NCBI GenBank assembly: GCA_013397115.1 | Contig: VWZW01000509.1 | Location: 186,001-250,000, forward strand | From: Edolisoma coerulescens | Taxonomy: Eukaryota; Chordata; Aves; Passeriformes; Campephagidae | Direction: 5' to 3' | DNA length: 64,000 bases | Shown: positions 49,401 through 61,698 of the stretch, in pieces | Layout of the letters: each line of letters begins with the position of its first letter | Position numbering within the stretch: position 1 is the stretch's first letter | Position numbers and translations under genes: made by a program | The notes under the pieces: model-generated | What the model was told of the DNA's origin: nothing | Databases searched by the model: none | What the model saw: the letters and a program-made list of their open reading frames with translations, nothing else

Positions 49401-51482
49401 AGGGGATTGAGGGTGACAAAAGGATGTGAAGGTGTGCAAGGAACCATGGCCTCGTGAGGCATAGAATTAAATTGTTTATTTGATGTTAACAACAACTTGC
49501 TTAATGCTGTACCTAAAATCTACATTTGGAAGAAGAATGTGGGGAATTCCTTTAAAAAGTGACACAAAAGCAGGAAAGAAAGTTAGCAGACAGTGATTAA
49601 TTACTTTAATGCAAAAGTGGAGGTTTTTGTATGTCCTCTTGGTTTGAAATGAGTTGCCATGTGTTGAGAAGGTAGCGACTGGCAGAAGACTTTCCTGTCT
49701 TACTAAGTTGTGACATCAGGAAATAACTAAATTTACCACGGGGAGTTTACCTAACTAACCACAACCTTTTACTGATATGTTAACTTTGTCCTCACATACA
49801 AATTTTGAAATAAAAATGCCAGTATTTGGTGTGTCACTGATGGGAAGTAAAAGGCAATATTTTGGTCATAATTGGTAGGAGGCGAGACTGACATTCACAT
49901 GAATTTTCCCCAAGTAGAGAATGAGCAGAAAATATTTCATGGAAATCAAATTATTTCTTAAAATTTCTGTCAAGCTGACTTGGCATTTGTAAATGCTTGT
50001 GCTTTCCCCACTCAATCTTAGTGTCTGAAAGTGGTTTTATTTAAATAAGAAACACATTATTTGTTTAAAGCGTTGAATATTTGCTTTAGATTTCAGTCTT
50101 CAGCTTTAGTGCAGCCCTCAGAATTTTGTTTTCAAGACCAGAAAGATCTTCACACTGTCTTTTAAAACATCCTGCACGCCAAAGGACACAGAAATATGCT
50201 CTGCAATGATTCTGCTGTGTTCAGAATCTTGCAAAAACTTAAGGGGATGACAGAATCCATCACTTAGCCTGGTACTCTGTTCTAACAAATTATCCTCGCT
50301 GATAATTTATACAGACTTAAATCCTTAAGTCTCACTTGAAGAGACTTTGGTTTTATCCCTTAAATCACCTGGGGCTTCTTCTATTTCTTCTCCACTTTTA
50401 TTGAGCACCTTCTGCATGCAGTTCCAATGTCTGTGTATTCTAGTATTGATCTTGCCGTGCAGAGAAAGAGCAAGATTGGTGAGCTTATATCTGTGGGGTG
50501 TCTGGGGACTGCCCTAATCCTCCTTTTCCATAGCACTGCCTGCCAGGCTCATGTTAAGTGATTTATTCGGGGATCCTACACCTCCACGAGAGCGGTGTCA
50601 GTCCAGGTTGTGGGCCCAGGTTTCAGACATGCACCAGCTTTGTGTGTTCTCAGAGGAGAATGGACTTGCATTTGCATTGCAGTTTGCCTTCACTGTGTGT
50701 TACTGGTGTCTGCAGATGGGATTTTGGGGAAATACCAGGCCTGACTGGAGATAAATCTGCTTATATAGGGTGTCTGAGTCTTGTAACCCTCCTTTGGACC
50801 TGGTTCTACTGTGTGAGTCTTAAGAGTAAGAAAACAGTCCTAAACTGTGTCTTCTCTGTCTCCTTGCATTTTGTAATTATTTGAAAATGAGTCATATATA
50901 TGTATGCTGGCTTATCATTATGCTTTGCAATTAAGTCAAAGTGTACTTTCCTCTTATGTGGGGAAAAACTAGAAAAATTTTACTTTTTTTTTTTTTTTTG
51001 ACAAACTCTAAGACCTCTTGGGAACTCCCCTGTTCCCATCTTGCCCTCCTGCAATCTGTTTCTGCCTTTCTGACAAGTTAGATTTTAATTTCTTGCAGAT
51101 CTTTCTGAAACCTGTGTCTGGTAGTTTGTAGCTAAAAACAGGCAGACTAAACCAGGCTTTCCAAAGCTGCTCCTCTTGTATGAATAGTCTCGTGTGACCC
51201 TCTGACTCAGTGTCATGGATGGTGGCAATGGCAGATAAATAAATAGGTCCTGGGGACTCTCAGCTGTGCAATGTCCTCACAGTCATAGCAGAGCTGCCTG
51301 AGAAATTTGGGAGGGGAGAAGCAAGCAGCATTTCTTTCCTGACACTGTGAAGTGAAATGTTGGCTTTTCCATGAATAAAGTTGGAACTATTGATCTGTTT
51401 GGGGTAACTGACAAGTGGAGATCATCACAGAGCTGTTCAGCTGCCTCCACACGAGCCCTTTATGTCCATTTCTGTGTTTCAG
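46498..51482. other. Probable intron, no firm gene
   Basis: AT-rich. A minus-strand open frame (48358-48651) reads somewhat protein-like, but no family is recognised (see findings). A T16 run lies at 50984-50999. No repeats were identified beyond homopolymers. Confidence 0.4.
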
Positions 51483-51542
51483 TAACGATCAGCTTTGGCA
51501 GCCACTAAGAATTCCTGGTGTGTGGTGGTTCCCTCTAACAAG
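51483..51542 (+). CDS. Candidate 60-nt cassette-like exon, product unknown
   Basis: It is preceded by a good acceptor (CCATTTCTGTGTTTCAG) and followed by ACAAG then GTGTGCTACC, a moderate donor. One frame is open, taking one base in and leaving two, with short peptide WQPLRIPGVWWFP. The length is a multiple of three and the phase matches both 36910-37015 upstream and 52384-52495 downstream, so it could be skipped or included without a frame change. The evidence is thin because short open segments are common by chance. Confidence 0.17.
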
Positions 51543-52383
51543 GTGTGCTACCAGAAAAAGCACTGTAGAGCTTCAGCCTGAAGATTTTTTTCATACAAAA
51601 ACATATTCTCTATTCCTCTCCAATACAAACTAGACTTGGGCTGCTCTGCTGCTGAAATCCTTACGTGGTCTTATCCAAAGGCTTCTTCAGTACAGACCCT
51701 GGACTTGGAGGTATCTTCCTGTTAACTGCTGCTGTTTTCCCTGAAGCCCCTCTGTTGTCACTCTCTGTATTTCTCCTCTGGAAACACTGTGGCTGCACAT
51801 GGGTTGTCACCACCAGCATAATTCCGTTTGTGTGGGTCCCTTCCTTATCTAAGCATGAGTTGTTGCTGGGGGATAATTGAGGCTGCGTACGAGTGGTGTG
51901 AATTATCCAGGCAGTAATTACCCATTCCTGGCCATTGACTTCCCATCCCAGAGGGCAGATGAGGATTCAGACTGTGTTGTGTAATGCTCAGAAAGCCAAA
52001 AGCTTTGAGAAAGCATCCAGGATTTGCACAGGCTGTGTTCTGCTTATAGGAATTTTTGCTGCTGGGATGTGCAGAGCCCTCATGTGCAAATGAAGGGTGT
52101 TGTGCATCTCCTGAGATGCACCTGAGGCTGAGAAAGGAGGTATAACCTCATGGTGTTTGGCATTTCTTTGAGTGTGAAGCTTTGAGAGGCTGGAGTTTTT
52201 GCTCCTCAGCTGGTCCAGTTTGTGAGGTGGCCACAAATGCTGGTTCTTGGAAACTGGAGCATCGAATTATAGTGAGAAAACTCTGACTCCCTTGTCTGTC
52301 CCCCTGTGATATCGAGTTGCCTACCCCAGCAAACCATTTTTTGGATGGGTGGGATACAGGCTGCATTTTTGCTTTGTTTTCAG
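51543..52383. other. Probable intron, no gene seen
   Basis: Mixed composition with a pyrimidine tract at the right end leading into the acceptor at 52383. No gene was recognised. Confidence 0.35.
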
Positions 52384-52495
52384 CCTTTGGAGAAAGGCAG
52401 CAGAGTGGCAAAGCAAGAAACTGATCTTGTCATTGGGAGCTGGGGGGACACAAAGACAAATGCCCAGCAGAGCTCCATCGTGCAGGGATGTTCAG
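52384..52495 (+). CDS. Candidate exon with strong splice sites, product unknown
   Basis: A 112-nt segment has a strong acceptor (TTTTTGCTTTGTTTTCAG) and a consensus donor (TTCAG then GTGAGA). Two plus frames are open. The frame that continues from 36910-37015 takes one base, then 37 codons (starts LWRKAAEWQSKKL, ends SRAPSCRDVQ), and stops exactly at the border. The other frame starts PLEKGSRVAKQETD. Having both splice sites strong makes this a good transcript exon. Two open frames and no recognisable domain leave coding status open, so it may be an lncRNA exon. Confidence 0.38.
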
Positions 52496-55400
52496 GTGAG
52501 ACAGCCCAGAGTGACACTAAGCAGGGCACAAGGAAACCTGCTGTGCCTGGGGACCACAGCGGTTCTGTCGGGCTGTACTGGGTCTTCCTCTTACTGTAGG
52601 GTTTATCTGTGTGTCTGCAGAAGAGCAGGCCATGGGTAAAAGAAAAGGAGAAGTTACCTTTCTCAGCAGCTGAAGGATGTGTAGGTGACCCAGCTGAAGA
52701 AAAACTGAATTTCCAGAGGAGAGGGCAGTGGAAAAGGATGATAACACGCATCATGTTAACACACATGGATAATGCAGCGAGCGTACATGACCAACTCCTA
52801 TGCTGTTAAATTGACTTTGAAATAAAAGATATGCCCTTTGAGTTATACGTTACTTTGGGGTTCTGGAACTTAAGTGTACAGCATACTAGAACTCAAAACT
52901 AAAAACAGAGTGGGGGTGTGAAAGGTCCAACGTGGTTGTGACTAAGGTGAGGTCCATGTACAGACAATTCAGGCTTCTGAAAGCAGAGAAACAGCTGCAG
53001 AGAGTTGATTGGGTTGCTTCAGGTAAAATTCATTAGAATACATTTAAAAATAATGAACATGTTGATGTTTTTTTGGCAAAATGAAGAGCTTGTTTTGGAG
53101 CTGTTTAAATTCGTGGCGGGTGGGAGGGAATCATACTATTGTAAACGTCATGAAAACAGGGGAACAATGTAGATCTGGACTCTTATTCCCAATAGGTTTT
53201 TTCTTTTTCGTGTTCCCTGGTACATGCTAAAAATATTTTCAATATCTTAACATCTGCATTGTTATGAAATATGGCACGTCTTTGTTTTGTTTTCAGCTGT
53301 GTCATTCTTCCATTACATTTTGTTCCATTTGCTCTCTTCAGTTGGGATGTGAAGTCATTTTCTTTTGTCAGTTTTAGGCCTAATTGCCTTGACTCCAAAA
53401 TTGCACTGTGCACCACTTGGAAGAAGTTATTTCTTTTGTTCTGCCTCAAAACAAACCCCAGGCTGTATATTGGGGGAATATGGATTGTGAAAATGTCTTC
53501 TGATTGGCAGAGAGGGGCAGAAAATAGGGTAAAAATAAAGGCGGCTAAACCTCTTTAAAGGTAGAAAAACATGAGGTTGAAGAAGTACTGGATATACCAG
53601 TGTATTTTGGATACTTCTGTGTATTAGCACATCTTAGCTCAAATGCAGCCTCACGTCCCATTGATTTGATCCAGTTGGAGGATGGGACAGATGGATAAGG
53701 CAGACCAAATCTCCAAAGCTCCAAGCAGCAGAGGAAGATGGTGAATGAAGGTGGGAAGCAGTTCTGATTCATGTGTCAATAGAAGCAGCAAAACAGGCAA
53801 GAAACAGGGCCAGACTGGCTGTGAACACAGGGATGGAAACATTAAGTCAGACTGGTGATGAGGGCAAGATGGAAATGGGTGAGGGACAACCATGGGGAGC
53901 TTGGGTGCTGCTGCTTCCCAGAACACTGCCTGAAACACAAGATTTCTGGGTTCTGCTTTCTCTCCTAGCCTGGGGCACTGCAAAGTGTGATGGACCCTGG
54001 TTTTGGCTGCTTGATTGGCTCAAGAAACAGCACTGAGTGTTAATGCTCTCACCCTGTCTCTCAGGTGTGCAGTTGTCAACACAAAAGAAAAAAAGGAATT
54101 TGCCTGGTTTGGTTACTTTTTTCTCTCCCCTAAATTTGAGGGAACTTTGCATGTACACGATGCACTTTTAAAGACGTGCTACGGTGGCAAAACCAAACCA
54201 TCAGAACAGGGAAATGCTGAAATCAAGGTTGCAGGTGTTACTTTAATTCTGTTTTCATGGATGTGTGTGCTGTAGCAAAATCTAAATAAATGGTAAGCAT
54301 TGGAGTTTTTTTTCCTGGGAGAAGCACACCTGTGATGAAACAGTGGTGTTTATGGGATGAATCGGGGATAGGCAGTTAATGAGATGTTCACAGATATTCC
54401 TGAGATGGTGGGTTTTTTTGCACAAAGCTGTAACAGACATTTGCCCTTGGCAATCCTCTCTTCCCAGGGGTTCCTGCCACCTGCCTCTGTGTGCAACTCC
54501 CCTCTTACTCATGGCAGCAGCAGCCTCTGGGACTTGCTGAAAACCCCTGGAGGGAGGGGGTTCCCTGCTTTGAACCCTTGTCCAGAGGAGGTGCTGGGCT
54601 CTGCAGGCAGCCTTCATTTCTTGTTTTGAAGTAGCCAACATCCCACTAATGTACTCTGAGAACATCTCATCTCTAAATCTCTCCTTGTCACAGGAGTGGG
54701 AAGGTGTTGGCTGACAAGGCACTGGCCAAGGACAGAGAAGGGTCTCCTGGCTGAGGCATCAGGTGGTGTGAGAGGGAGCTGGGTTCTGGCATTGCTGCCT
54801 GTACCACAGAGCTCCTGCCTGAGGCTGTCATTTTGTGGCCAGCTGCTCAAATGCTGGTACGTGTCTTGTTTTCTGGATTTCCAAATCAACTCCAGGAGCC
54901 ACATGGTCATTCAAAGCCAGTTTTAGATGATTTGCTCTGAGGAATTCAATAAAAGGCACAACCACTATTAAGGAGTAATAGGGAGTGAGGCTTAACTATT
55001 GAATAGATTACGTGAGTCTGGAAGAATCAGACAGCCTGAGGTCTGGAATGGTCTGGTGTTTGAATTTTCAATTCCAGGTCAAACATAACTTGCTGAGGTT
55101 CCCCTCCTCCCCCCCGCCAAGTTTTTATGTTCCCCAGAGTGCAGTGCACTTAAACAGAAGTGATTGGAACAAAAAAGGCAATAGATGTGTCAGTTAATCT
55201 ATAGCTCTTTTCTATATTAAGTTAGTTTTAAATAGCATTAAAGGCTCAGTTTAGTGAAGCACTTAGTAAGGCATCTAACGGCATATTTGAATTGAGGCCA
55301 GCATTGATAAACTTGGATACTGTGTGATAATATATTCTAATAGGGGCACTGCGTCCACAATGGTTAATGTGTATGTCCCAAACAGGGCTGTGTTCTTCCT

Positions 55401-55609
55401 TCTGCTCAGATTCAGGGTTGCAATTTAAAACTGGTTTATTTGTGGATTTGGTTCACACTTTTCCAGCAAGAATAGGATAAAAATGAAATTTTTTTTTTGA
55501 AGTGATGGATTTATAAGCAAAGGGTATTCTTTAATTTCCCAAAATACCTGCTGTCTGTCACAGACCTCAATCTTGCTTTGATTCCTTTAACACTTCTTTA
55601 CTTTTCCAG
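52496..55609. other. Probable intron, no gene seen
   Basis: Several overlapping open frames on both strands at 53651-54910, in locally GC-richer DNA, without splice support or motifs. No repeat was recognised. Confidence 0.35.
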
Positions 55610-55666
55610 TGGATATCGGATCATTTGATGTCCCTGAACGAGATCCAGTTACAGAAGGTCTTCTGA
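55610..55666 (+). CDS. Candidate terminal exon, product unknown
   Basis: After a good acceptor (CACTTCTTTACTTTTCCAG) the phase-0 frame reads WISDHLMSLNEIQLQKVF and then stops (TGA at 55664-55666). This phase matches the exit of the 52384-52495 segment, so the two could be joined as a C-terminal end. A weak donor (AAG then GTCTTC) at 55657 would give a 48-nt exon instead. A second frame starting DIGSFDVPERDP runs for 37 codons. I cannot tell which, if any, is used. A polyadenylation signal was not firmly placed. Confidence 0.22.
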   Translation, partial: WISDHLMSLNEIQLQKVF

Positions 55667-57720
55667 AAGAGGGTTCAGAGACTTCAGAAAACTGGAAGGG
55701 AAAAAACCAAACATTCTTTAAGTAGACCAGCATTAAAACAATGCTCATTCTTAATTTATGGGGAAATATGTAAATTGTGTCTGGAAGGTCACTGTAATGA
55801 GGCCTTTACAATTAAAAGACACTATTTGCTAGTTAAAAAAAAAAACAGCGGTGACAAAACCAAACAAAACCACAAAAAACATTAAGGGTAAGACTTTCAC
55901 AGCTTCCAGAAGATAGACCTTTGCACAGTTATCCTCTTAAAAGAAGGGATAAATATTAAAAGTCTCCAAAACACATGAAATAAGAACAAGAAAAGTAAAC
56001 TTCTTGCAAGGAATAAGGAGTGCAGTCAAGGACCTGTTTATGTAAAAGGCACAAGATGTACCTAAAATATTAAGCAAATTTTTGAAGTCTTGTTAAAGTC
56101 ATGTCAACCTGAACCATTATAAACAGAAATTAAATTAAAAGACACATTGTTTTAACCTGACATTTCATTGAAAAATATTGACTTCATTTTGTATTTAATT
56201 CCTGCAAAAGTTTTCGAAGTTATTTCCTGTGGCTGGGGGCAAGAGCACCTTGGCAGAATGTTATTTAAAATGTTGTACATCCTTCATTAATTTATAGGAA
56301 ATAATAATAGATTTTTTTTTAAAGTACATTTTCTTTAGCTTTGTGGATTGAGTTATAATTTCAAATTTAAAATAATCTCAGTGATTCCATTTCCTTTAGG
56401 TCTCTCTGTAAATCAAATCAAGAGTCAGAAAATGCCACAGTTTTCTAAATGAGGATGGTGCCTTGTAGAAAATAGCATCTTTAAGATAAGAGAAAATTTA
56501 ACCAAAGTGTGTACATCCAAACCAAAATAGCTTTTATGTGCAAGGAAGAGAATATTTGATTATTTAAAATAAAATGTAATTGCATTTGTTGTTAAGAGAC
56601 CAGTGAAGTGGATACATTCAGAAAGCCTGTGATTGGAGAGAATGGCATTTCCCATTGTACCCTTGTAAAACTAAACGAAGCAAGTAATGTTTGGTTTTCA
56701 TGATGCAGTTGATCAACATGTTAAAATAACATTATTTGAATTAGAATTTAATAAAACTATTTCCACCTTCATTTATGGAAAAATGAAATGTTGTCTCCTT
56801 TGCTTTTCTTATTTGTGATCATCAACTGGAAGATTCTGTCTGGAAATTCTCCTACAAATTGAGCGTAACAGCTGATAAAATACAAAGTAGTGTTTTACTG
56901 TACAGTGATAGGGCACTTTGCTAGTTTTAAGTCTTAATTTTGAAGTGCTCCAGTGACAAAATTACTTTATTTTCTGTATTTATGCTAATCTTTCAGTGAA
57001 CATAGCTAAATCATAGGAACCTTTAACTTCAAATTTCCATCCTTTTCTTTAAAAAGAAAATCCTTGTAAATTTCATGAAGATTACTCATAAATGTATGTC
57101 TGCTAGGCAAAGTACCAGAATAAGAAAATCGAAACTTTCTTTTGTCCTTTTCTTTGTATCTTATTGGAAAAGTTATTATATACCTTTGTTTCCTTTCTAT
57201 TTCCAAATCTGGGCTTTTGTTCTCTTTCTGCATGCATAAAGATCTAACTCCATTTTACAAAAAGACCAAAAAAAAACAAAACCCCAAACAAAAACCCACA
57301 GGCAACAATGGTGTAAAGATTTAATTTTTTTTCATCAGGAATGTGTTCCTGTATTCCTATATTGACCCATCTGGGTAGTGCATATTTCTCTGGTGTATAG
57401 CCCCAGCTGGGTCGTGGTTATAGAGGAATTTTGTGTGTATGGGTATCTGATGCATCCATAAATTAGAATATAAATAAGACTGCGCTTTAACACAACAACA
57501 CTTAAAACAGTAGGGTAATCTGTAGTCTTTACCTCCTGGAATAATTGTTGTATTAAATTTTTTTTACCCATTGTTTTCTTTAATAGCATTTTAGACTCAA
57601 AAAAAAAAAAAAACCCCAAACCAAACAAACCTAGGTAGCTGATACTGGCTTAGTGAGTAACTTTTCTTTTTTTCTTTCTACTTTTTGTCAGCTCTCACAA
57701 ATACAGTAGGTCATTTGAAT
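55667..57720. other. Non-coding stretch, no gene seen
   Basis: Very AT-rich sequence with A-runs passing into ACAAAACC-type words (near 55833 and 57268). No gene evidence. Confidence 0.4.
57599..57632. repeat. A15 run passing into CCCCAAACC tract
   Basis: A homopolymer A-run followed by C- and A-rich simple sequence. This is one of several similar tracts in the window. Confidence 0.85.
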
Positions 57721-57888
57721 TTTTTTTTATATATATCCCTTCTGTTTTATTTATGTGTATATATATACATAAAAATATGGGAGGGGTGTGTATATATAAA
57801 AATAGGGTCTGTACATATATAGAAATAAAAATATATGTAGGGTGTGTGCATATGTAGATCTACACACACACACACATATATTTGATAC
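57721..57888. repeat. TA/TG/AC compound microsatellite
   Basis: TATATATA, GTGTGTATATATA and an (AC)7 run at about 57862-57876 make up a long compound simple repeat. The open frame across it on the minus strand is compositional. Confidence 0.88.
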
Positions 57889-57960
57889 CTGTCCAGTTTC
57901 CTCTGGTTGTTTCTGTCATTGTGACTGAGACAAATGGGGTTTTTTTTCTTCAAAGGAAGA

Positions 57961-57986
57961 AAATCACCTCTCTCAGTAGGTGATTT
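57961..57986. other. Perfect 9-bp hairpin (first of a pair)
   Basis: AAATCACCT and AGGTGATTT pair fully around an 8-nt loop. A second perfect hairpin begins 24 bases further on. Confidence 0.65.
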
Positions 57987-58009
57987 GTAAATGAAGTTGT
58001 CCTGCACAT

Positions 58010-58031
58010 GGAGTTCCACTTCTGGAACTCC
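58010..58031. other. Perfect 9-bp hairpin, tetraloop (second of a pair)
   Basis: GGAGTTCCA, loop CTTC, TGGAACTCC. Two such stems within about 70 bp are unusual in this window. A weak resemblance just downstream (near 58115-58150) to CCTGTTGACTCCAGTGGGA-like words of old DNA transposons suggests the pair may lie in a decayed transposon. Confidence 0.6.
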
Positions 58032-59929
58032 CCTTCCAGAGAGCATCTGAAGGGAATATCCCTGGGTGATTCATAGGAACAAATAATGAGTGGGGGTAAG
58101 ATTCTGACACAGAAGTTAATGGCAAAAGCCCTGTTGACTCCAGTGGGATGAGAGGAGGCACAGTAGAACACCAATGTTTTAAATCACTGTTGTTCCCAAA
58201 CATGTTTTGTGCTGCTTCACCACAATTCACCAACTCCACCTTACTATGCAGCTTATGAAAACTAACTCAACTAGTAGAAAAATTCAGCTGAACCTCAAAA
58301 TTTGCTAGTGTTTTTGTTGTCTTTATTAGGCAGCAACTCAAAATACTATTAAAAAGGTGCTGAACAAAATCAAGCTTAGTTTTAAGAGGGGTTTTTTTTT
58401 AGCACTTTTTTTTCTCTCATGTGCTTTTACTTCTTTAGAGGAAAAAATTATTTCTCTTCAGCTAAAATCCATAGTAAAGTGGAGATCAAGAAGAACATTG
58501 TTAGTCTGCTCAGACTTGAGAACCTTAATGGCACTACACGATGAGTAGTGAAATAATAGAGGGAATTTGGGGTTGTTTGACTTGGACTTGCTGTGCTTGT
58601 GATGCACCTTCTTCTGCAAGCACCTCCATCTGTGAGTTACACCAGCATGGTTCGCCTGAGGAGTGTTAAACATTTATGCACGTGGCTGAGATCTGCCCTC
58701 TGTACTGTGACTTCTGAGTGCTTAGATGGCAGATTCAAAGCATTTGTGTCTCAGGCCTTGCAGGTGCTGCCTTTGTGGGGTGTAGATGGTACATCTGGTG
58801 TTCCCCTGCCTGACTTCAGTGAGAAGTGGGGCAGGTTTGAAGCAGGAACCTAAAGTTTTGTTCCGAGTTCAGTGAATAACAGTGAGATGTCACAACGCTG
58901 CCTGTTGCTTTTTGCCTAAGGAGGGAATGATGCACTGCTCTGCAGAAAATGATAAAACTAGGAGAGAGCATCTGGAATACCAAAATCTCACATTTGTGGC
59001 ACTAGAAATATCATACAAAGTCGAGTTATGATTTCAAATACTCAATTTAGTCAGAACAGAGGTGCAGATCTTGTTTTGAAAACATAAAGCTGCATATTTG
59101 GTAGTGTACAGATCCACCAATTTTGCTAAGAGTTGCCAAGAAGAAGTTGACAGCTTGGACCAAGGATTGCTGTGGTTGCTATGTGCAAAAGCCTAGAAGA
59201 AGCCAGCGGGAAATAATACCAGGGTGGGAAAGTATTGCTATGGTTACAGAGTGTTTTCTTTAAAGGAGAGGTGGATAACGCAGCAAGAATCACTGAAACT
59301 TAGGTAATAATGTATTATACAAAAGGAAAAAGACTGAAAGATAATAACTGTCTTCTGATCTTAATGGCATTTTGTTAGTTTCCAGCAAAGAGGGATTTAA
59401 TTAAAGTCGGAATAATTTGTGAAAGCTTTGTTAGGAAAGTATCCTTAGCTTTTATTTTTAAGAGTGGAATGCCAACACAATACCTTGCATATTTTGGCTC
59501 AGTCTCTTTGTTTTTTAAAACAAAAAAGATTATTTTTTTTTTGTCAAGGAGATTAAGAGTTCTTTTAAAAATAATAAAAGTGTAATTATGCACAAATAAT
59601 TTGGTTCATATAAACTTTTAAGACAGGCTTTCAGAACATTAAAAACTGTAAAAGAACTGAGTTTTGCAAAAGATGTATGTAATATAAAGTGAATACAAAG
59701 TACAATAAAAATTATAATAAATAATAAAAGCCTGCTTTAAGTGGTGCTGTAAATCTGAGCTGTAAAATTCATCTGGGAAACTTCCAGTTTCACTTGTAGA
59801 TGTCCTGCAGGATTTAATTGTAATCACCTCTGTGGGTTTGATCCTGAAAATCAGGAAGTAGAGGACCACTGTGCAGCTCGAGTTGTGTCTGATGGAGTGG
59901 GCTGGGCCATGCCCACCTCACCCTGCCCC
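58032..59929. other. Non-coding stretch, no gene seen
   Basis: AT-rich. Contains the possible old DNA-transposon remnant near 58085-58160 and otherwise nothing recognised. Confidence 0.4.
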
Positions 59930-60125
59930 AGCAGCTGCTCACAAGTGCTCTGCTGGGAAAGGTGGGGCTGGGGACTGGGGTGGGTTGACCTGGGCTGCAT
60001 TGCAGGTGGCCACCAAAGCCACTCTCTCACTCCTCTCCTCAGCTGGACAGGGAAGAGAAATTATAATGAAAGGCTCGTGAGTTAAGAACAGGGAGAAATC
60101 ACTCAGCAGGGACTTCACGAGCAGA
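59930..60125. repeat. Possible avian LTR/ERV-related fragment
   Basis: The stretch GAAATTATAATGAAAGGCTC, then GTGAGTTAAGAACAGGGAGA and AATCACTCAGCAGG, resembles a dispersed avian repeat I associate with endogenous retrovirus-like elements (a segment reading roughly 'aaggacagggagagatcactcagcag'). No reading frame, primer site or LTR ends are visible. The class is from memory and unverified, and the boundaries are guesses. Confidence 0.3.
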
Positions 60126-61698
60126 CTGGTGGGAGGGACAGGACAGATCTGTGCTCTAGGACCAGGAAAAGGGAAAATGTAAGAAGTGGACTCTTTTGTT
60201 TCCTGTGGCTACTGTGCTGTGTTTATCCTTCACCCTGACATCCATGCCTTGGAATGCTGCCTTGTTCAGCTGCTCTTTGAGGCCACCACTGCAATTCACT
60301 GGGCTATGGTTGATGGAACCAGATGCAGCTCCTGAACTGTGTAACTGTGCTGAAGGTCTGCACCCGACCCTGGCTAAATGTGTCAGGGTCACATTAGGTG
60401 ATTCCTTGTCCAGGGACACGGAGGAGGATTGATTGTGCTGGGGAGTAAAGGATGGAAAGAGAATAGACGGACAATTTCTCTCCTCAAGAGCCTGCTCTCC
60501 TTCAGAGCATGACTCCAGCATACCACATCAATTGTTCGTCACATCTGTGCCTTGGGCACAATTTGTTGAAGTTGAGGAGGAGGAATTAAATTGTCAGCTG
60601 AAATATGTTCAGCTGTTTGCGACTGTTTTTCTGTAGTTTTAGTGCCATTTTACCTGTACTGTGAGATAGGGATTTGAGACTTGGAGGTGAGGCAGCGTCC
60701 TTTTACTTTGCTCTTGACAAGTATAATTAAACATGGAAATAACCTGCTGTACCTAGCAGTACAGGCCCTGGCTATTAAAACTGAGATCAAAGATCCTCTT
60801 CAAGTTAATTTTGTGGCTTTTCCAGCAAAATCCTGGCTTTTAGGCAGTGGACACATAAGATGGACTGTGGAGTACAGAGTGGAGAAGGAGTGGTCCTGAT
60901 GGGGACTGGTTATACCAGGGCTGGACTTCTTCTGTATAGAAACACTGGGACAGGGGGCCTGAGAAGTCCAGAACAAATATCTGAGCCGGGAGAGAAGCAA
61001 GGGAAATGAGGTCAGCTGGGGAGATGAGGAATGGTCATTTTGTCAGGAAAATAGTGAATTTAAAAAAGAAGGCTCAAGAGAGAAAGGAGAACTAGACTAG
61101 AGGCTGGAACAAAATGAGGAGCTGGGGGCAGTGGGAGAGCAGGATAATGATGAGGGCCAGTGCTTGGAAGCTTAAGGGTGAATGAAGAACAAGTCCTGTA
61201 AGGAAAAAAATTAAAGAGTATAAAAGCAGAAAATGTCAAGGCTGAAGAAATGGGTCAAAAGTTGTGTGCAACTCAGGTGCACTGCTCCCTGCAGTGAAGA
61301 GCCAAAAATTTCTAAGCAGAGCTTCCTGTCTTTTCCTAGATGTCTTGTGTAGCTGACCCACTGTCAAAACAATGGCTTACATGGGTGAGAGCAACTCACT
61401 GCTGTAATTATTCCCCCTGTTAGTACAAATGACAGAGGCAAATGTAGTGTGGATTCAGCTGTTCCATGCTGGGCCATTTCCCTATGAGTATTTGTTCTAC
61501 ATTTTTTCCCTAGGGTTTTAAAAAATATACTGAATAAAAATACATTCAATAATAAGGTAGTAAAATAATAAGATAGGTGCTAAAGATTATCCAAAGTTGG
61601 AATTAATTTTGCTTATGCTGTCTTAGCTCACTGCAGCTCTGATTATACAGCCATGTTAGAGGATCTAATTACATGTTCACATGATACTTATTCCACAG
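60126..61698. other. Non-coding stretch, no gene seen
   Basis: Open frames on both strands at 60156-60636 are overlapping and unsupported. A purine-rich plus strand region (about 60960-61260) has many GAGGAGA-like words. The right end has TTATTCCACAG before 61699. Confidence 0.35.
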
